Positions 8,055-14,813 of a stretch of 19,391 bases of DNA are shown here, one piece after another. The stretch comes from JBBSVE01 sp038233815 (lineage in GTDB: Bacteria; Pseudomonadota; Alphaproteobacteria; Rhodobacterales; Rhodobacteraceae), in contig JBBSVE010000050.1 in assembly GCA_038233815.1 (NCBI GenBank), forward strand, positions 1 through 19,391, written 5' to 3'. A program made the translations under genes and the position numbers. Under the pieces are notes generated by a model. That model made no database searches and was not told where the DNA came from. It saw only the letters and a program-made list of their open reading frames with translations. Each line of letters opens with the position of its first letter. The stretch's first letter is position 1.

Positions 8055-9164
8055 ATGAAGCGCGACGCCATCCGGGCGGAGGGCGAGCGGCTGTTCGCCG
8101 CCTTCCGTGCCGCCGGCGCGCTGCCGGTGGAGGCGGACGTGCTGCTGCCCGCCGACACGCTCCTCGACCTCTACGGCGAGGATATTCGCGCGCGCGCCTA
8201 TGTCACGCGCGACCCGCTGCGCGGCGAGCTTATGCTGCGCCCCGATTTTACCGTGCCGGTCGTGCAGGCGCACATGGCGCATGGCGCGGACCCGGCGCGC
8301 TATTGCTATCTCGGCCCGGTATTCCGCAAACAGGACCATCTGCGCCCGCGCCCGTCGGAATATCTGCAGGCGGGGTTCGAGCTTTTCGACCGTGACCGCC
8401 CCGAGGCCGCGGATGCCGAGGTCTACGCGCTGTTCGCGGATCTTTTGGGCGGTCTCTCGCCGCGCCCCGCAACCGGGGATATCGGCATTCTGACGGCGGC
8501 GGTGCAGGGGCTTTCGACTTCGGAGCCGCGCAAGGCTTCCCTCCTGCGCCATGTCTGGCGGCCGCGCCGGTTCCGTGCGCTGCTTGACCGCTTTTCCGGC
8601 CGGGTCCGGGTGACGGCGGAGCGCGCGGCTTTGATCCACCGGCTCGCGGGGGGTGCGACGGCGGCGCTGATCGCGGCGGCGGGTCCGGTGATCGGCCTGC
8701 GCAGTGCCGGGGAAATCGAGGACCGCGCGCGCGCCATTGCGGAGGATGCGGCAACGCCCGCGCTGGCCGCACCGGAGGCCGCGTTGCTCTACGATCTTCT
8801 GACGCTGGAGGCACCGGCGGAGGCGGCACTGGCGCATCTGCGGGGGATCGCGCCGATGCTGCCCGCGATCGGCCCGGCCGTCGACCGCTTCGCCGCCCGG
8901 CTGGAGGCGCTTGCCTCGCGCGGGGTCGACGTCGCGGCGCTGCCGTTCGCGGCGAGCCACGGACGCTCCAGCCTCGAATATTACGACGGGTTCGTCTTCA
9001 GTTTCCACGCGCGGGCGGGTCTGGGGGGGGGAGACGGCCCGCCGATCTCCACCGGCGGGCGCTATGACGCGCTGACCTCGCGGCTGGGGGCGGGGCGGTC
9101 GATCCCGGCGGTGGGGGGGGTCATCCGCCCGGACCGGGTCGTGGCCGCGCGGGGGATGCCATGA
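8055..9164 (+). CDS. hisZ: ATP phosphoribosyltransferase regulatory subunit HisZ
   Basis: A 369-residue HisRS paralogue that has no aminoacylation role and forms the hetero-oligomeric ATP phosphoribosyltransferase with the short HisG, conferring activity and histidine feedback control. The HisRS-like fold is visible in MLRPDFTVPVVQAHM, YLGPVFRKQDH and ISTGGRYDAL, while the full HisRS substrate motifs and anticodon domain are absent. The start at 8055 fits the family N-terminus but has no clear Shine-Dalgarno. It lies 67 bases after hisS, and its stop overlaps the hisG start (ATGA). Two long G runs (nine at 9023-9031, eight at 9113-9120) fall in its last quarter. Confidence 0.93.
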   Translation: MKRDAIRAEGERLFAAFRAAGALPVEADVLLPADTLLDLYGEDIRARAYVTRDPLRGELMLRPDFTVPVVQAHMAHGADPARYCYLGPVFRKQDHLRPRPSEYLQAGFELFDRDRPEAADAEVYALFADLLGGLSPRPATGDIGILTAAVQGLSTSEPRKASLLRHVWRPRRFRALLDRFSGRVRVTAERAALIHRLAGGATAALIAAAGPVIGLRSAGEIEDRARAIAEDAATPALAAPEAALLYDLLTLEAPAEAALAHLRGIAPMLPAIGPAVDRFAARLEALASRGVDVAALPFAASHGRSSLEYYDGFVFSFHARAGLGGGDGPPISTGGRYDALTSRLGAGRSIPAVGGVIRPDRVVAARGMP

Positions 9165-9865
9165 TGCTGCGCATCGGGGTGCCGTCGAAGGGGCGGCTGA
9201 TGGAGCGGACCTTCGACTGGTTCGGCGCGCGCGGCCTCTCCATGGCGCGGACCGGGGCGGAGCGTGACTATTCCGGTGCTGTGGCGGGCGTGGATGGGGT
9301 GGCACTGGTGCTGCTGTCGGCGGCCGAGATCCCGCGCGAACTGGCGGCGGGGCGGATCCATCTGGGCGTCACCGGCTCCGATCTGGTGCGCGACGGGCTG
9401 GCGGACTGGTCCGCGCAGGTGGCGCAGGTCGCGGGTCTGGGCTTCGGGCGCGCCGATCTGGTGCTTGCCGTGCCAGACGCCTGGGTCGATGTGGAGACGC
9501 TGGACGATCTCGACGCCGTGGCGGGGGCGTTTCGCACAACGCACGGCCACCGGCTAAGAATCGCCACGAAATATCACCGGCTGGTGCGGGAGTTCCTGAC
9601 CGGCGCGGGGGTCGCGGATTATCTGTTGGTGGACAGTCAGGGCGCCACCGAGGGCAGCGTGAATAACGGAACGGCGGAGGCGGTGGCCGACATCACTTCC
9701 TCGGGCGAGACATTGCGGGCGAACCATCTGCGCGTGCTCGCCGACGGCGTTATGCACAGGAGCGAGGCCACGCTTTTTGCCGCGCGGATGGCGGACTGGG
9801 ACGGCGCGCGCGAGGTGCTGCAAGGGCTGTGCGACCGGCTCGGGGTGGGCATGCCGGACGTCTGA
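9161..9865 (+). CDS. hisG: ATP phosphoribosyltransferase catalytic subunit, short form HisG
   Basis: The 234-residue HisG(S) catalyses the first step of histidine synthesis, joining ATP and PRPP to give phosphoribosyl-ATP. It has the family N-terminus RIGVPSKGRLMERTFDWF and the PRPP-binding region around QGATEGSVNNGTAEAVADI. It lacks the C-terminal regulatory domain of long HisG, which agrees with the adjacent hisZ. The ATG at 9161 overlaps the hisZ stop by 4 bases; an ATG one codon later (9164) is equally possible. Such overlap implies coupled, near-equimolar production of the two subunits. Confidence 0.95.
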   Translation: MMLRIGVPSKGRLMERTFDWFGARGLSMARTGAERDYSGAVAGVDGVALVLLSAAEIPRELAAGRIHLGVTGSDLVRDGLADWSAQVAQVAGLGFGRADLVLAVPDAWVDVETLDDLDAVAGAFRTTHGHRLRIATKYHRLVREFLTGAGVADYLLVDSQGATEGSVNNGTAEAVADITSSGETLRANHLRVLADGVMHRSEATLFAARMADWDGAREVLQGLCDRLGVGMPDV

Positions 9866-9878
9866 CCGGGTCCGGCAT
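9851..9878. terminator. Stem-loop between convergent hisG and DUF1489 gene
   Basis: ATGCCGGAC (9851-9859) and GTCCGGCAT (9870-9878) form a perfect 9-bp stem with a 10-nt loop. The hisG stop codon lies in the loop and the first base of the opposing gene's stop lies in the right arm. A symmetric hairpin could end transcripts from both sides, but there is no T-tract on either strand. Confidence 0.45.
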
Positions 9879-10309
9879 CAGCGCAGGCCGATGTCAGCCA
9901 GCGCGCGGGCAAGCTCGGGCGGTAGTGCGGCCTCGCGGTCCCGTCCGGGGGGCAGGTCGCGGGGGCTCTGTTCCGGCTCCAGATAGCGCCAGCCCTGAAA
10001 CGGGCGTCGCGGGGCCGGATCGGTGCGGACCAGTGCCGGGTCGAGCAGGAACGCGCAGCGGCGGATGCCGTCGGCGCCGATCCGCTCCTCCAGCCCCAGG
10101 ATGCGCTGGCGGGCGAGGACGAGACCCTTGATGACCCAGTAGATCGAGCCGCCCGCCACAATCTCGGCCTCCCGCTTCGGCCACATGCGGGTGACGTGGA
10201 CCGCCCGGCCCTCCGGCCAGCGATGGCGCTGGCCGATCTGCCACTGGGCCAGATCCTCTACCGTCTCGGAGCCGACGGACAGCTTCAGGATGTTGACGGG
10301 ACCGGGCAC
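9878..10309 (-). CDS. DUF1489 family protein
   Basis: A 143-residue protein of unknown function that I recognise as DUF1489, typical of alphaproteobacteria. Recognisable stretches are VNILKLSVGSETVEDLA, HVTRMWPKREAE, GSIYWVIKGLVLARQRILGL and RRPFQGWRYL. It has no signal peptide or membrane segment and is probably cytoplasmic. The start is a GTG at 10309 preceded by GAGAGG; the valine/proline-rich beginning matches the family start. It converges on hisG with 12 bases between the stops and is divergent from nrdJ. No function should be inferred from the his or nrd neighbours. Confidence 0.85.
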   Translation of the reverse strand: MPGPVNILKLSVGSETVEDLAQWQIGQRHRWPEGRAVHVTRMWPKREAEIVAGGSIYWVIKGLVLARQRILGLEERIGADGIRRCAFLLDPALVRTDPAPRRPFQGWRYLEPEQSPRDLPPGRDREAALPPELARALADIGLR

Positions 10310-10349
10310 GCGACCTCTCGACAGGGGCGGCGGGTCCGCCCGGTGCAGA

Positions 10350-10376
10350 AGTTAACCCGGATCGGGGGCGCCGCAA
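10350..10376 (-). promoter_or_regulatory. Weak candidate promoter for the DUF1489 gene
   Basis: On the minus strand TTGCGG (10371-10376) is followed after 15 nt by TTAACT (10350-10355). The spacing is short and the match modest, so this is tentative. It is the most AT-rich spot upstream of the gene. Confidence 0.2.
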
Positions 10377-10402
10377 GGGCGGATCGCAACGGGGACACGG
10401 GT

Positions 10403-10431
10403 TTGATTTCGGGGCGGGGCGGGCGTATCTT
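10403..10431 (+). promoter_or_regulatory. Candidate sigma-70 promoter of nrdJ
   Basis: TTGATT (10403-10408), a 17-nt G-rich spacer, and TATCTT (10426-10431). This is the best promoter-like pair in the 182-base divergent region and lies about 60 bases before the nrdJ start. The -10 is flanked by perfect 7-bp inverted arms (10419-10425 and 10439-10445). Confidence 0.45.
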
Positions 10432-10491
10432 GTGGATCCGCCCGCGATGGGCCCCACGCCTTGCAGGGCCGCGCCACGAGGAACTCCGCCA

Positions 10492-12753
10492 ATGTCCGCA
10501 TTCGCAGCCCCCATCGCCGAAGCGATCTGGGATATGAAATACCGGCTGAAGGATGCCGACGGCACACCGCTCGACGGATCGGTCGAGGATACATGGCGCC
10601 GGATCGCCCGCGCGCTTGCGGCAGTGGAGGCCGACCCCGCCGCGTGGGAGGACCGGTTCTACGGCGCCCTCGACGGCTTTCGCTTCCTCCCCGCCGGGCG
10701 GATCATCGCGGGGGCGGGCACGGGCCGGTCGGTCACGCTCTTCAACTGTTTCGTGATGGGCACCGTGCCCGACGACATGGGCGGCATCTTCAACGCGCTG
10801 CGCGAAGCCGCATTGACGATGCAGCAGGGCGGCGGGATCGGCTACGACTTCTCCACCATCCGGCCGCGCGGGGCAGAGGTAAAGGGTGTTGCCGCCGATG
10901 CCTCTGGGCCACTCAGCTTCATGGACGTGTGGGATGCGATGTGCCGCACGATCATGTCGGCAGGATCCCGACGTGGCGCGATGATGGCGGTGATGCGGTG
11001 CGACCATCCCGATATCGAGGCGTTCATCGATGCCAAGAAGGATGCGACGCGGCTTCGGATGTTCAACCTTTCGGTGCTGGTGACGGACCCGTTCATGGCG
11101 GCCGTGAAGGCCGACGCGCCGTGGGACCTGCGCTTCGGCGACCGGGTCTGGCGGACGGTCAGGGCGCGCGATCTCTGGACCAAAGTGATGCAGAGCACGT
11201 TCGATTTCGCCGAGCCGGGCGTGATCTTCATCGACCGGATCAATGACGCGAACAACCTGCGCTATTGCGAGACGATCGCCGCCACCAACCCCTGCGGCGA
11301 GCAGCCCCTGCCGCCCTACGGCGCCTGCCTGCTGGGGTCGGTCAACCTTGCCGCGCTGGTCACGGCGCCATTCTCGGACGCGGCAGAGCTGGACCTCGCG
11401 GCGCTGCGCGACCTCGTGGCCGTCGCCGTGCGGATGATGGACAACGTGGTCGATGCAAGCCGCTTTCCGCTGCCCCAGCAAGCCGAGGAGGCGCGCGCCA
11501 AGCGCCGGATCGGGCTTGGCGTGACGGGGCTCGCCGACGCGCTCCTGATGGTCGGGCTGCGCTACGGGTCGGAGGAGGCGGCGGCCGCGACGCAAGCCTG
11601 GATGCATGCCATCGCGCGGGCGGCCTATCTCTCCTCGGTGGATCTCGCGAAGGAAAAGGGTGCGTTTCCGCTGTTCGAGGCGGAGGGTTATCTCGCCTCC
11701 GGCACCATGCGCGGAATGGACGAAGATGTCCGGGACGCTGTGCGCGCCCACGGGATCCGCAACGCGCTCCTGACCTCCGTGGCGCCGACGGGGACGATCA
11801 GCCTTCTGGCCGGCAACGTGAGTTCGGGGATCGAGCCGGTCTTTGCCTACGCATACACCCGCAAGGTGCTGCAAAAGGACGGTACGCGCACCGAGGAGGA
11901 GGTCGTGGACCACGCCGTCCGCCTCTGGCGCGAGATCCACGGCGATGCGCCCCTGCCGGCGCATTTCGTGAACGCGCAGACGCTTGCGCCGCTCGATCAC
12001 GTCAGGATGCAGGCAGCGGCACAGCGTTGGGTCGATTCCTCCATCTCCAAGACGATCAACTGCCCCGAGGACATCTCCTTCGACGACTTCCGAGAGGTCT
12101 ACATGGCCGCGTGGGATCAGGGCTGCAAAGGCTGCACGACCTACCGCCCCAACGCGGTCACCGGCAGCGTGCTGAGCGTCAGCGACCCGGTCGCGATACC
12201 CGCGCCGCCCCGCGGGGAGGAGGACGGCGTTGTCCGGCTTTCCGAGCCCCTCGCCCGGCCGACCGAGCTTGACGGGGCGACCTACAAGCTGAAATGGCCG
12301 GGGTCGGAACATGCGCTCTACATTACCGTCAACGATATTATCATCGCGGGTCACCGCCGCCCGTTCGAGGTCTTCATCAACTCCAAGAACATGGAGCATT
12401 TCGCCTGGACGGTGGCGCTGACGCGGATGATCTCCGCGGTGTTCCGGCGCGGCGGCGACGTGAGCTTCGTGGTGGAGGAGCTGAAGGCCGTGTTCGACCC
12501 GCGCGGCGGCGCGTGGGTGGAGGGTCGCTACATCCCCTCGATCCTCGCGGCCATCGGCGGCGTGATCGAGCGTCATCTCATCGCCACCAACGTCATCGCG
12601 GGCGAAGGCATGGGCCTCAAGTCCGACCCGGAGGCGGAGCCTGCAAGCCCCCCACCCCGCGGCGCGCCGTGCCCCTCCTGCGGCAGCTTCGACACGCGGA
12701 TGGTGGAAGGTTGCCAGACCTGCGCCACTTGCGGCTTCTCGCGGTGCGGATGA
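10492..12753 (+). CDS. nrdJ: Adenosylcobalamin-dependent ribonucleotide reductase (class II)
   Basis: A 753-residue B12-dependent reductase that makes deoxyribonucleotides with or without oxygen. C86 (LFNCFVMG) and C279 (GACLLGSVNL) are the likely redox pair; NPCGE at 266-270 supplies the conserved Asn, thiyl-radical Cys268 and Glu270. The PTGTISLLAGNVSSGIEPVF loop (432-451) is typical. GCKGCTTYRP (544-553) leads into a TSCPD domain at about 597-700. The tail has a cysteine cluster (C727, C730, C741, C744, C747, C752), likely the zinc-ribbon/redox-shuttle end that re-reduces the active site. I chose the ATG at 10492 because GAGGAA lies 8 bases before it; the frame is open 20 codons further upstream without family similarity. 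No B12 riboswitch is apparent upstream. Confidence 0.95.
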   Translation: MSAFAAPIAEAIWDMKYRLKDADGTPLDGSVEDTWRRIARALAAVEADPAAWEDRFYGALDGFRFLPAGRIIAGAGTGRSVTLFNCFVMGTVPDDMGGIFNALREAALTMQQGGGIGYDFSTIRPRGAEVKGVAADASGPLSFMDVWDAMCRTIMSAGSRRGAMMAVMRCDHPDIEAFIDAKKDATRLRMFNLSVLVTDPFMAAVKADAPWDLRFGDRVWRTVRARDLWTKVMQSTFDFAEPGVIFIDRINDANNLRYCETIAATNPCGEQPLPPYGACLLGSVNLAALVTAPFSDAAELDLAALRDLVAVAVRMMDNVVDASRFPLPQQAEEARAKRRIGLGVTGLADALLMVGLRYGSEEAAAATQAWMHAIARAAYLSSVDLAKEKGAFPLFEAEGYLASGTMRGMDEDVRDAVRAHGIRNALLTSVAPTGTISLLAGNVSSGIEPVFAYAYTRKVLQKDGTRTEEEVVDHAVRLWREIHGDAPLPAHFVNAQTLAPLDHVRMQAAAQRWVDSSISKTINCPEDISFDDFREVYMAAWDQGCKGCTTYRPNAVTGSVLSVSDPVAIPAPPRGEEDGVVRLSEPLARPTELDGATYKLKWPGSEHALYITVNDIIIAGHRRPFEVFINSKNMEHFAWTVALTRMISAVFRRGGDVSFVVEELKAVFDPRGGAWVEGRYIPSILAAIGGVIERHLIATNVIAGEGMGLKSDPEAEPASPPPRGAPCPSCGSFDTRMVEGCQTCATCGFSRCG

Positions 12754-12764
12754 GCGGTCCGACA

Positions 12765-12804
12765 TGACCGGGCCGGGGCTTGCGACGGCATCCGCGCCCG
12801 GTCA
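12765..12804. repeat. Inverted repeat after nrdJ
   Basis: TGACCGGGC (12765-12773) and GCCCGGTCA (12796-12804) form perfect 9-bp arms around a 22-nt loop, starting 12 bases after the nrdJ stop. It may be a terminator-like structure for nrdJ or a control site for the next operon. The run after the right arm is AAAA, not T, so a standard intrinsic terminator is unlikely. Confidence 0.3.
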
Positions 12805-12808
12805 AAAT
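12780..12808 (+). promoter_or_regulatory. Weak candidate promoter of otnK-otnC
   Basis: TTGCGA (12780-12785), 17-nt spacer, CAAAAT (12803-12808). The right arm of the inverted repeat at 12765-12804 overlaps the -10. This is the only promoter-like pair I see in the 134 bases between nrdJ and otnK. Confidence 0.25.
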
Positions 12809-12861
12809 GGACACCAATGCACGGCGCAGGCCGTTGGTCAAGCATGAGGAGACGCCGATCC

Positions 12862-12891
12862 ATGCCCGATGCCGTCAGGTCGCGCCCGTGA
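12862..12891 (+). CDS. Nine-codon upstream ORF coupled to otnK (tentative)
   Basis: ATG at 12862 encodes MPDAVRSRP, then a TGA at 12889-12891 that overlaps the otnK GTG start in a GTGA. A strong GAGGAGA (12846-12852) lies 9 bases before this ATG, far better than anything directly before otnK. Translation of the short ORF could therefore deliver ribosomes to otnK. It may be a coupling leader or the remnant of a lost upstream gene; nothing suggests a functional peptide. Confidence 0.35.
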   Translation: MPDAVRSRP

Positions 12892-14156
12892 AGCTCGGGG
12901 TCATCGGCGACGATTTCACCGGATCGTCGGACATCGCTCTGATGCTGTCAGGCGCGCGGGGCGAGGGGATGCGGACCGTGCTCTATGTGGGCACCCCCGT
13001 TGAGGCGGCGGCACCCGGGGTCGAGGCGGGAGTCATCGCGCTGAAGTCCCGCTCGCTCCCCGTGGCGGAGGCGGTGGCGCAATCCCTGCACGCGCTGGAA
13101 TGGCTGCGCGCGCAGGGGGCGGAGCGGATTCTGTTCAAGATCTGCTCCACCTTCGATTCGACGCCCGAAGGCAATATCGGCCCGGTGGCGGAGGCGCTGA
13201 TGGATGCGTTAGGGGGCGACGCGCCGGTGATCGTTACACCGGCGTTCCCGGCGACCGGACGCACCGTCTATCGCGGGCATCTCTTCGTGGGCGATGCGCT
13301 GCTCAGCGAAAGCGGGCTGGAGCGGCATCCGCTGACGCCTATGACCGATCCGAACCTCGTGCGGTGGCTCGGACGGCAGACTCGGGGCGCGGTGGGGCTC
13401 GTGACGCTCGACACCGTTGCGGCGGGCGCGGATGCGGTGCGCGCGGTGCTGATGGCGCAGGGGCGCAGGCTGGTGATCTGCGATGCGGTGCGGGACGAGG
13501 ATCTGCGCGTGCTGGGGCAGGCGATGGTCGGGGGCGGGATGCCGCTTGCGGTCTGCGGGGCGGGGCTGGCCATCGGGCTGCCTGCGTTGCTGGGGGCCGG
13601 CGGGCACGCCTCGGACTGGACGCCGGTGACGGGCCCGGCGGTGGCGCTGTCGGGGTCATGCTCCGCCGCAACGCGGGCGCAGATCGCGGCGCACGAGGCG
13701 GAGGGCCATCCGCTGCGCCGGATCGACGTGGATGCGCTGATCGCCCGCGATGATGCCTCCGCAGTCGCGGCGGAGCTTGCTGACTGGGCCTGCGCGCAAG
13801 GCGGCGTGCCTTTGCTCGCCACCTCCGGCGATCCGTCGGTCGTCGCGGCCATCCAAGGCCGCCCCGGGGCCGCCGCGTCCGCCGCGGCGGTGGAGGGGCT
13901 GTTCGCGGCGCTGGCCACGGCGCTCGCCGACCGCGGTATTGTCCGTATAATCAGCGCGGGGGGCGAGACCTCGGGTGCCGTCGTCGCGACACTGGAGGCG
14001 CGGGTGCTGGAGATCGGGCCGATGATCGACCCCGGCGTCCCGGCGGTCGCCGTCCTGCGCCATGGCAAAAGGCTCGGCCTCGCGCTGAAATCCGGCAATT
14101 TCGGCGCGCCGGACTTCTTCGCCAAGGCCGCGCGCATCATCGGGGGCGACGCGTGA
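12888..14156 (+). CDS. otnK: 3-oxo-tetronate kinase (four-carbon acid sugar kinase family)
   Basis: A 422-residue member of the DUF1537/OtnK family, which phosphorylates 3-oxo-tetronates (oxidised erythronate/threonate) at C4 using ATP. The N-terminal substrate-domain motif is KLGVIGDDFTGSSDIALML (2-20), followed by KICSTFDSTPEGNIGP; the C-terminal nucleotide-binding domain has GGETSGAVV and LKSGNFGAPDFF. I start at the GTG at 12888 because family members begin with this K-L-G-V-I-x-D-D-F-T-G strand; the frame is open to 12780, but the added residues are basic and unlike the family. The stop overlaps the otnC GTG (GTGA). Substrate could be the L- or D- form; the sequence alone does not say. 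Confidence 0.88.
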   Translation: MKLGVIGDDFTGSSDIALMLSGARGEGMRTVLYVGTPVEAAAPGVEAGVIALKSRSLPVAEAVAQSLHALEWLRAQGAERILFKICSTFDSTPEGNIGPVAEALMDALGGDAPVIVTPAFPATGRTVYRGHLFVGDALLSESGLERHPLTPMTDPNLVRWLGRQTRGAVGLVTLDTVAAGADAVRAVLMAQGRRLVICDAVRDEDLRVLGQAMVGGGMPLAVCGAGLAIGLPALLGAGGHASDWTPVTGPAVALSGSCSAATRAQIAAHEAEGHPLRRIDVDALIARDDASAVAAELADWACAQGGVPLLATSGDPSVVAAIQGRPGAAASAAAVEGLFAALATALADRGIVRIISAGGETSGAVVATLEARVLEIGPMIDPGVPAVAVLRHGKRLGLALKSGNFGAPDFFAKAARIIGGDA

Positions 14157-14803
14157 GCGCCGAGGCGCGGCTGCGCGAAACGCTCTGCACGCTCGCGGCC
14201 TCGCTTTACGCGCGCGGCTATACGCATGGCTCGACCGGCAATCTCAGCGCGCGGACCGAGGACGGGGGGCTGCTGGTCACGCCGACCGGATCGGTCTTCG
14301 GGCGACTCGATCCGGCACGGCTCTCCCGCCTCGACGCGGCGGGGCGGCTGATCGACGGCGATCCCCCGACGAAGGAGATGCCGCTCCATTCCGCCTTCTA
14401 CGACACGCGGGGCACGACGGGGGCGGTGGTGCATCTCCATAGCGCGCATGCGGTGGCATTGTCTTTGCTGCCGGACGCCGATGCGGAGGATTTCCTGCCG
14501 CCGCTTACGCCTTACGCGGTGATGCAGCTTGGTCGCGTGGCGCTTTTGCCGGTGTTCGTTCCGGGCGATCCTGCGATGGGCGATGCGGTGCGGGGGCTGG
14601 CCGGTCGCCGGTCCGCGGTGATGCTGGCGGCTCATGGACCCGTCGTCGCAGGCCGCGACGCGGAGGCCGCGGTCGCCGCGATCGAGGAGCTGGAGGCCAC
14701 GGCACGGCTGGTGCTCCTGACCCGCGGCATGTTTGCGCGGGCGCTTACGCCGGAAACGGTCCGCAGAATCGTGGACCGTTTCGACGTTCAGTGGGACGAC
14801 TGA
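14153..14803 (+). CDS. otnC: 3-oxo-tetronate 4-phosphate decarboxylase (class II aldolase family)
   Basis: A 216-residue class II aldolase/adducin-fold enzyme. OtnC proteins decarboxylate the OtnK product, giving a triose phosphate and CO2. GSTGNLS at 26-32 binds phosphate; E75 in KEMPLH, H94 and H96 in HLHS, and H161 (AAHGP) fit the catalytic acid and the three Zn ligands of the fold. The specific pairing TPTGSVFGRLDP plus PTKEMPLH, and the 4-base overlap with otnK, favour OtnC over fuculose- or ribulose-phosphate aldolases. The GTG start at 14153 is set by that overlap. No OtnI isomerase or tetronate dehydrogenase is present in the window, so those steps must be encoded elsewhere or replaced. 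Confidence 0.87.
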   Translation: MSAEARLRETLCTLAASLYARGYTHGSTGNLSARTEDGGLLVTPTGSVFGRLDPARLSRLDAAGRLIDGDPPTKEMPLHSAFYDTRGTTGAVVHLHSAHAVALSLLPDADAEDFLPPLTPYAVMQLGRVALLPVFVPGDPAMGDAVRGLAGRRSAVMLAAHGPVVAGRDAEAAVAAIEELEATARLVLLTRGMFARALTPETVRRIVDRFDVQWDD

Positions 14804-14813
14804 CGATCAGTCG
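14797..14813. terminator. Short inverted repeat spanning two convergent stop codons
   Basis: CGACTGA (14797-14803), CGA, TCAGTCG (14807-14813). Both stops (otnC TGA, bicupin TGA on the minus strand) are in the arms. Three of the seven pairs follow automatically from opposing TGA codons, and the loop is only 3 nt, so a terminator role is uncertain. Confidence 0.25.

Noticed and set aside
10310..10491. Cobalamin riboswitch before the B12-dependent nrdJ
   Set aside because: I looked for a B12-box-like conserved core and found none; the region is also short for a full riboswitch plus promoter.
10285..12765. An 826-codon open frame on the minus strand across nrdJ
   Set aside because: It is antisense to a well-conserved reductase, its translation is rich in Arg, His and Pro with no recognisable domain, and such long shadow frames are expected at this GC content.
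13268..14635. Minus-strand 455-codon frame opposite otnK-otnC
   Set aside because: Low-complexity Ser/Ala/Pro/Arg translation with no family signature, antisense to two coupled genes.
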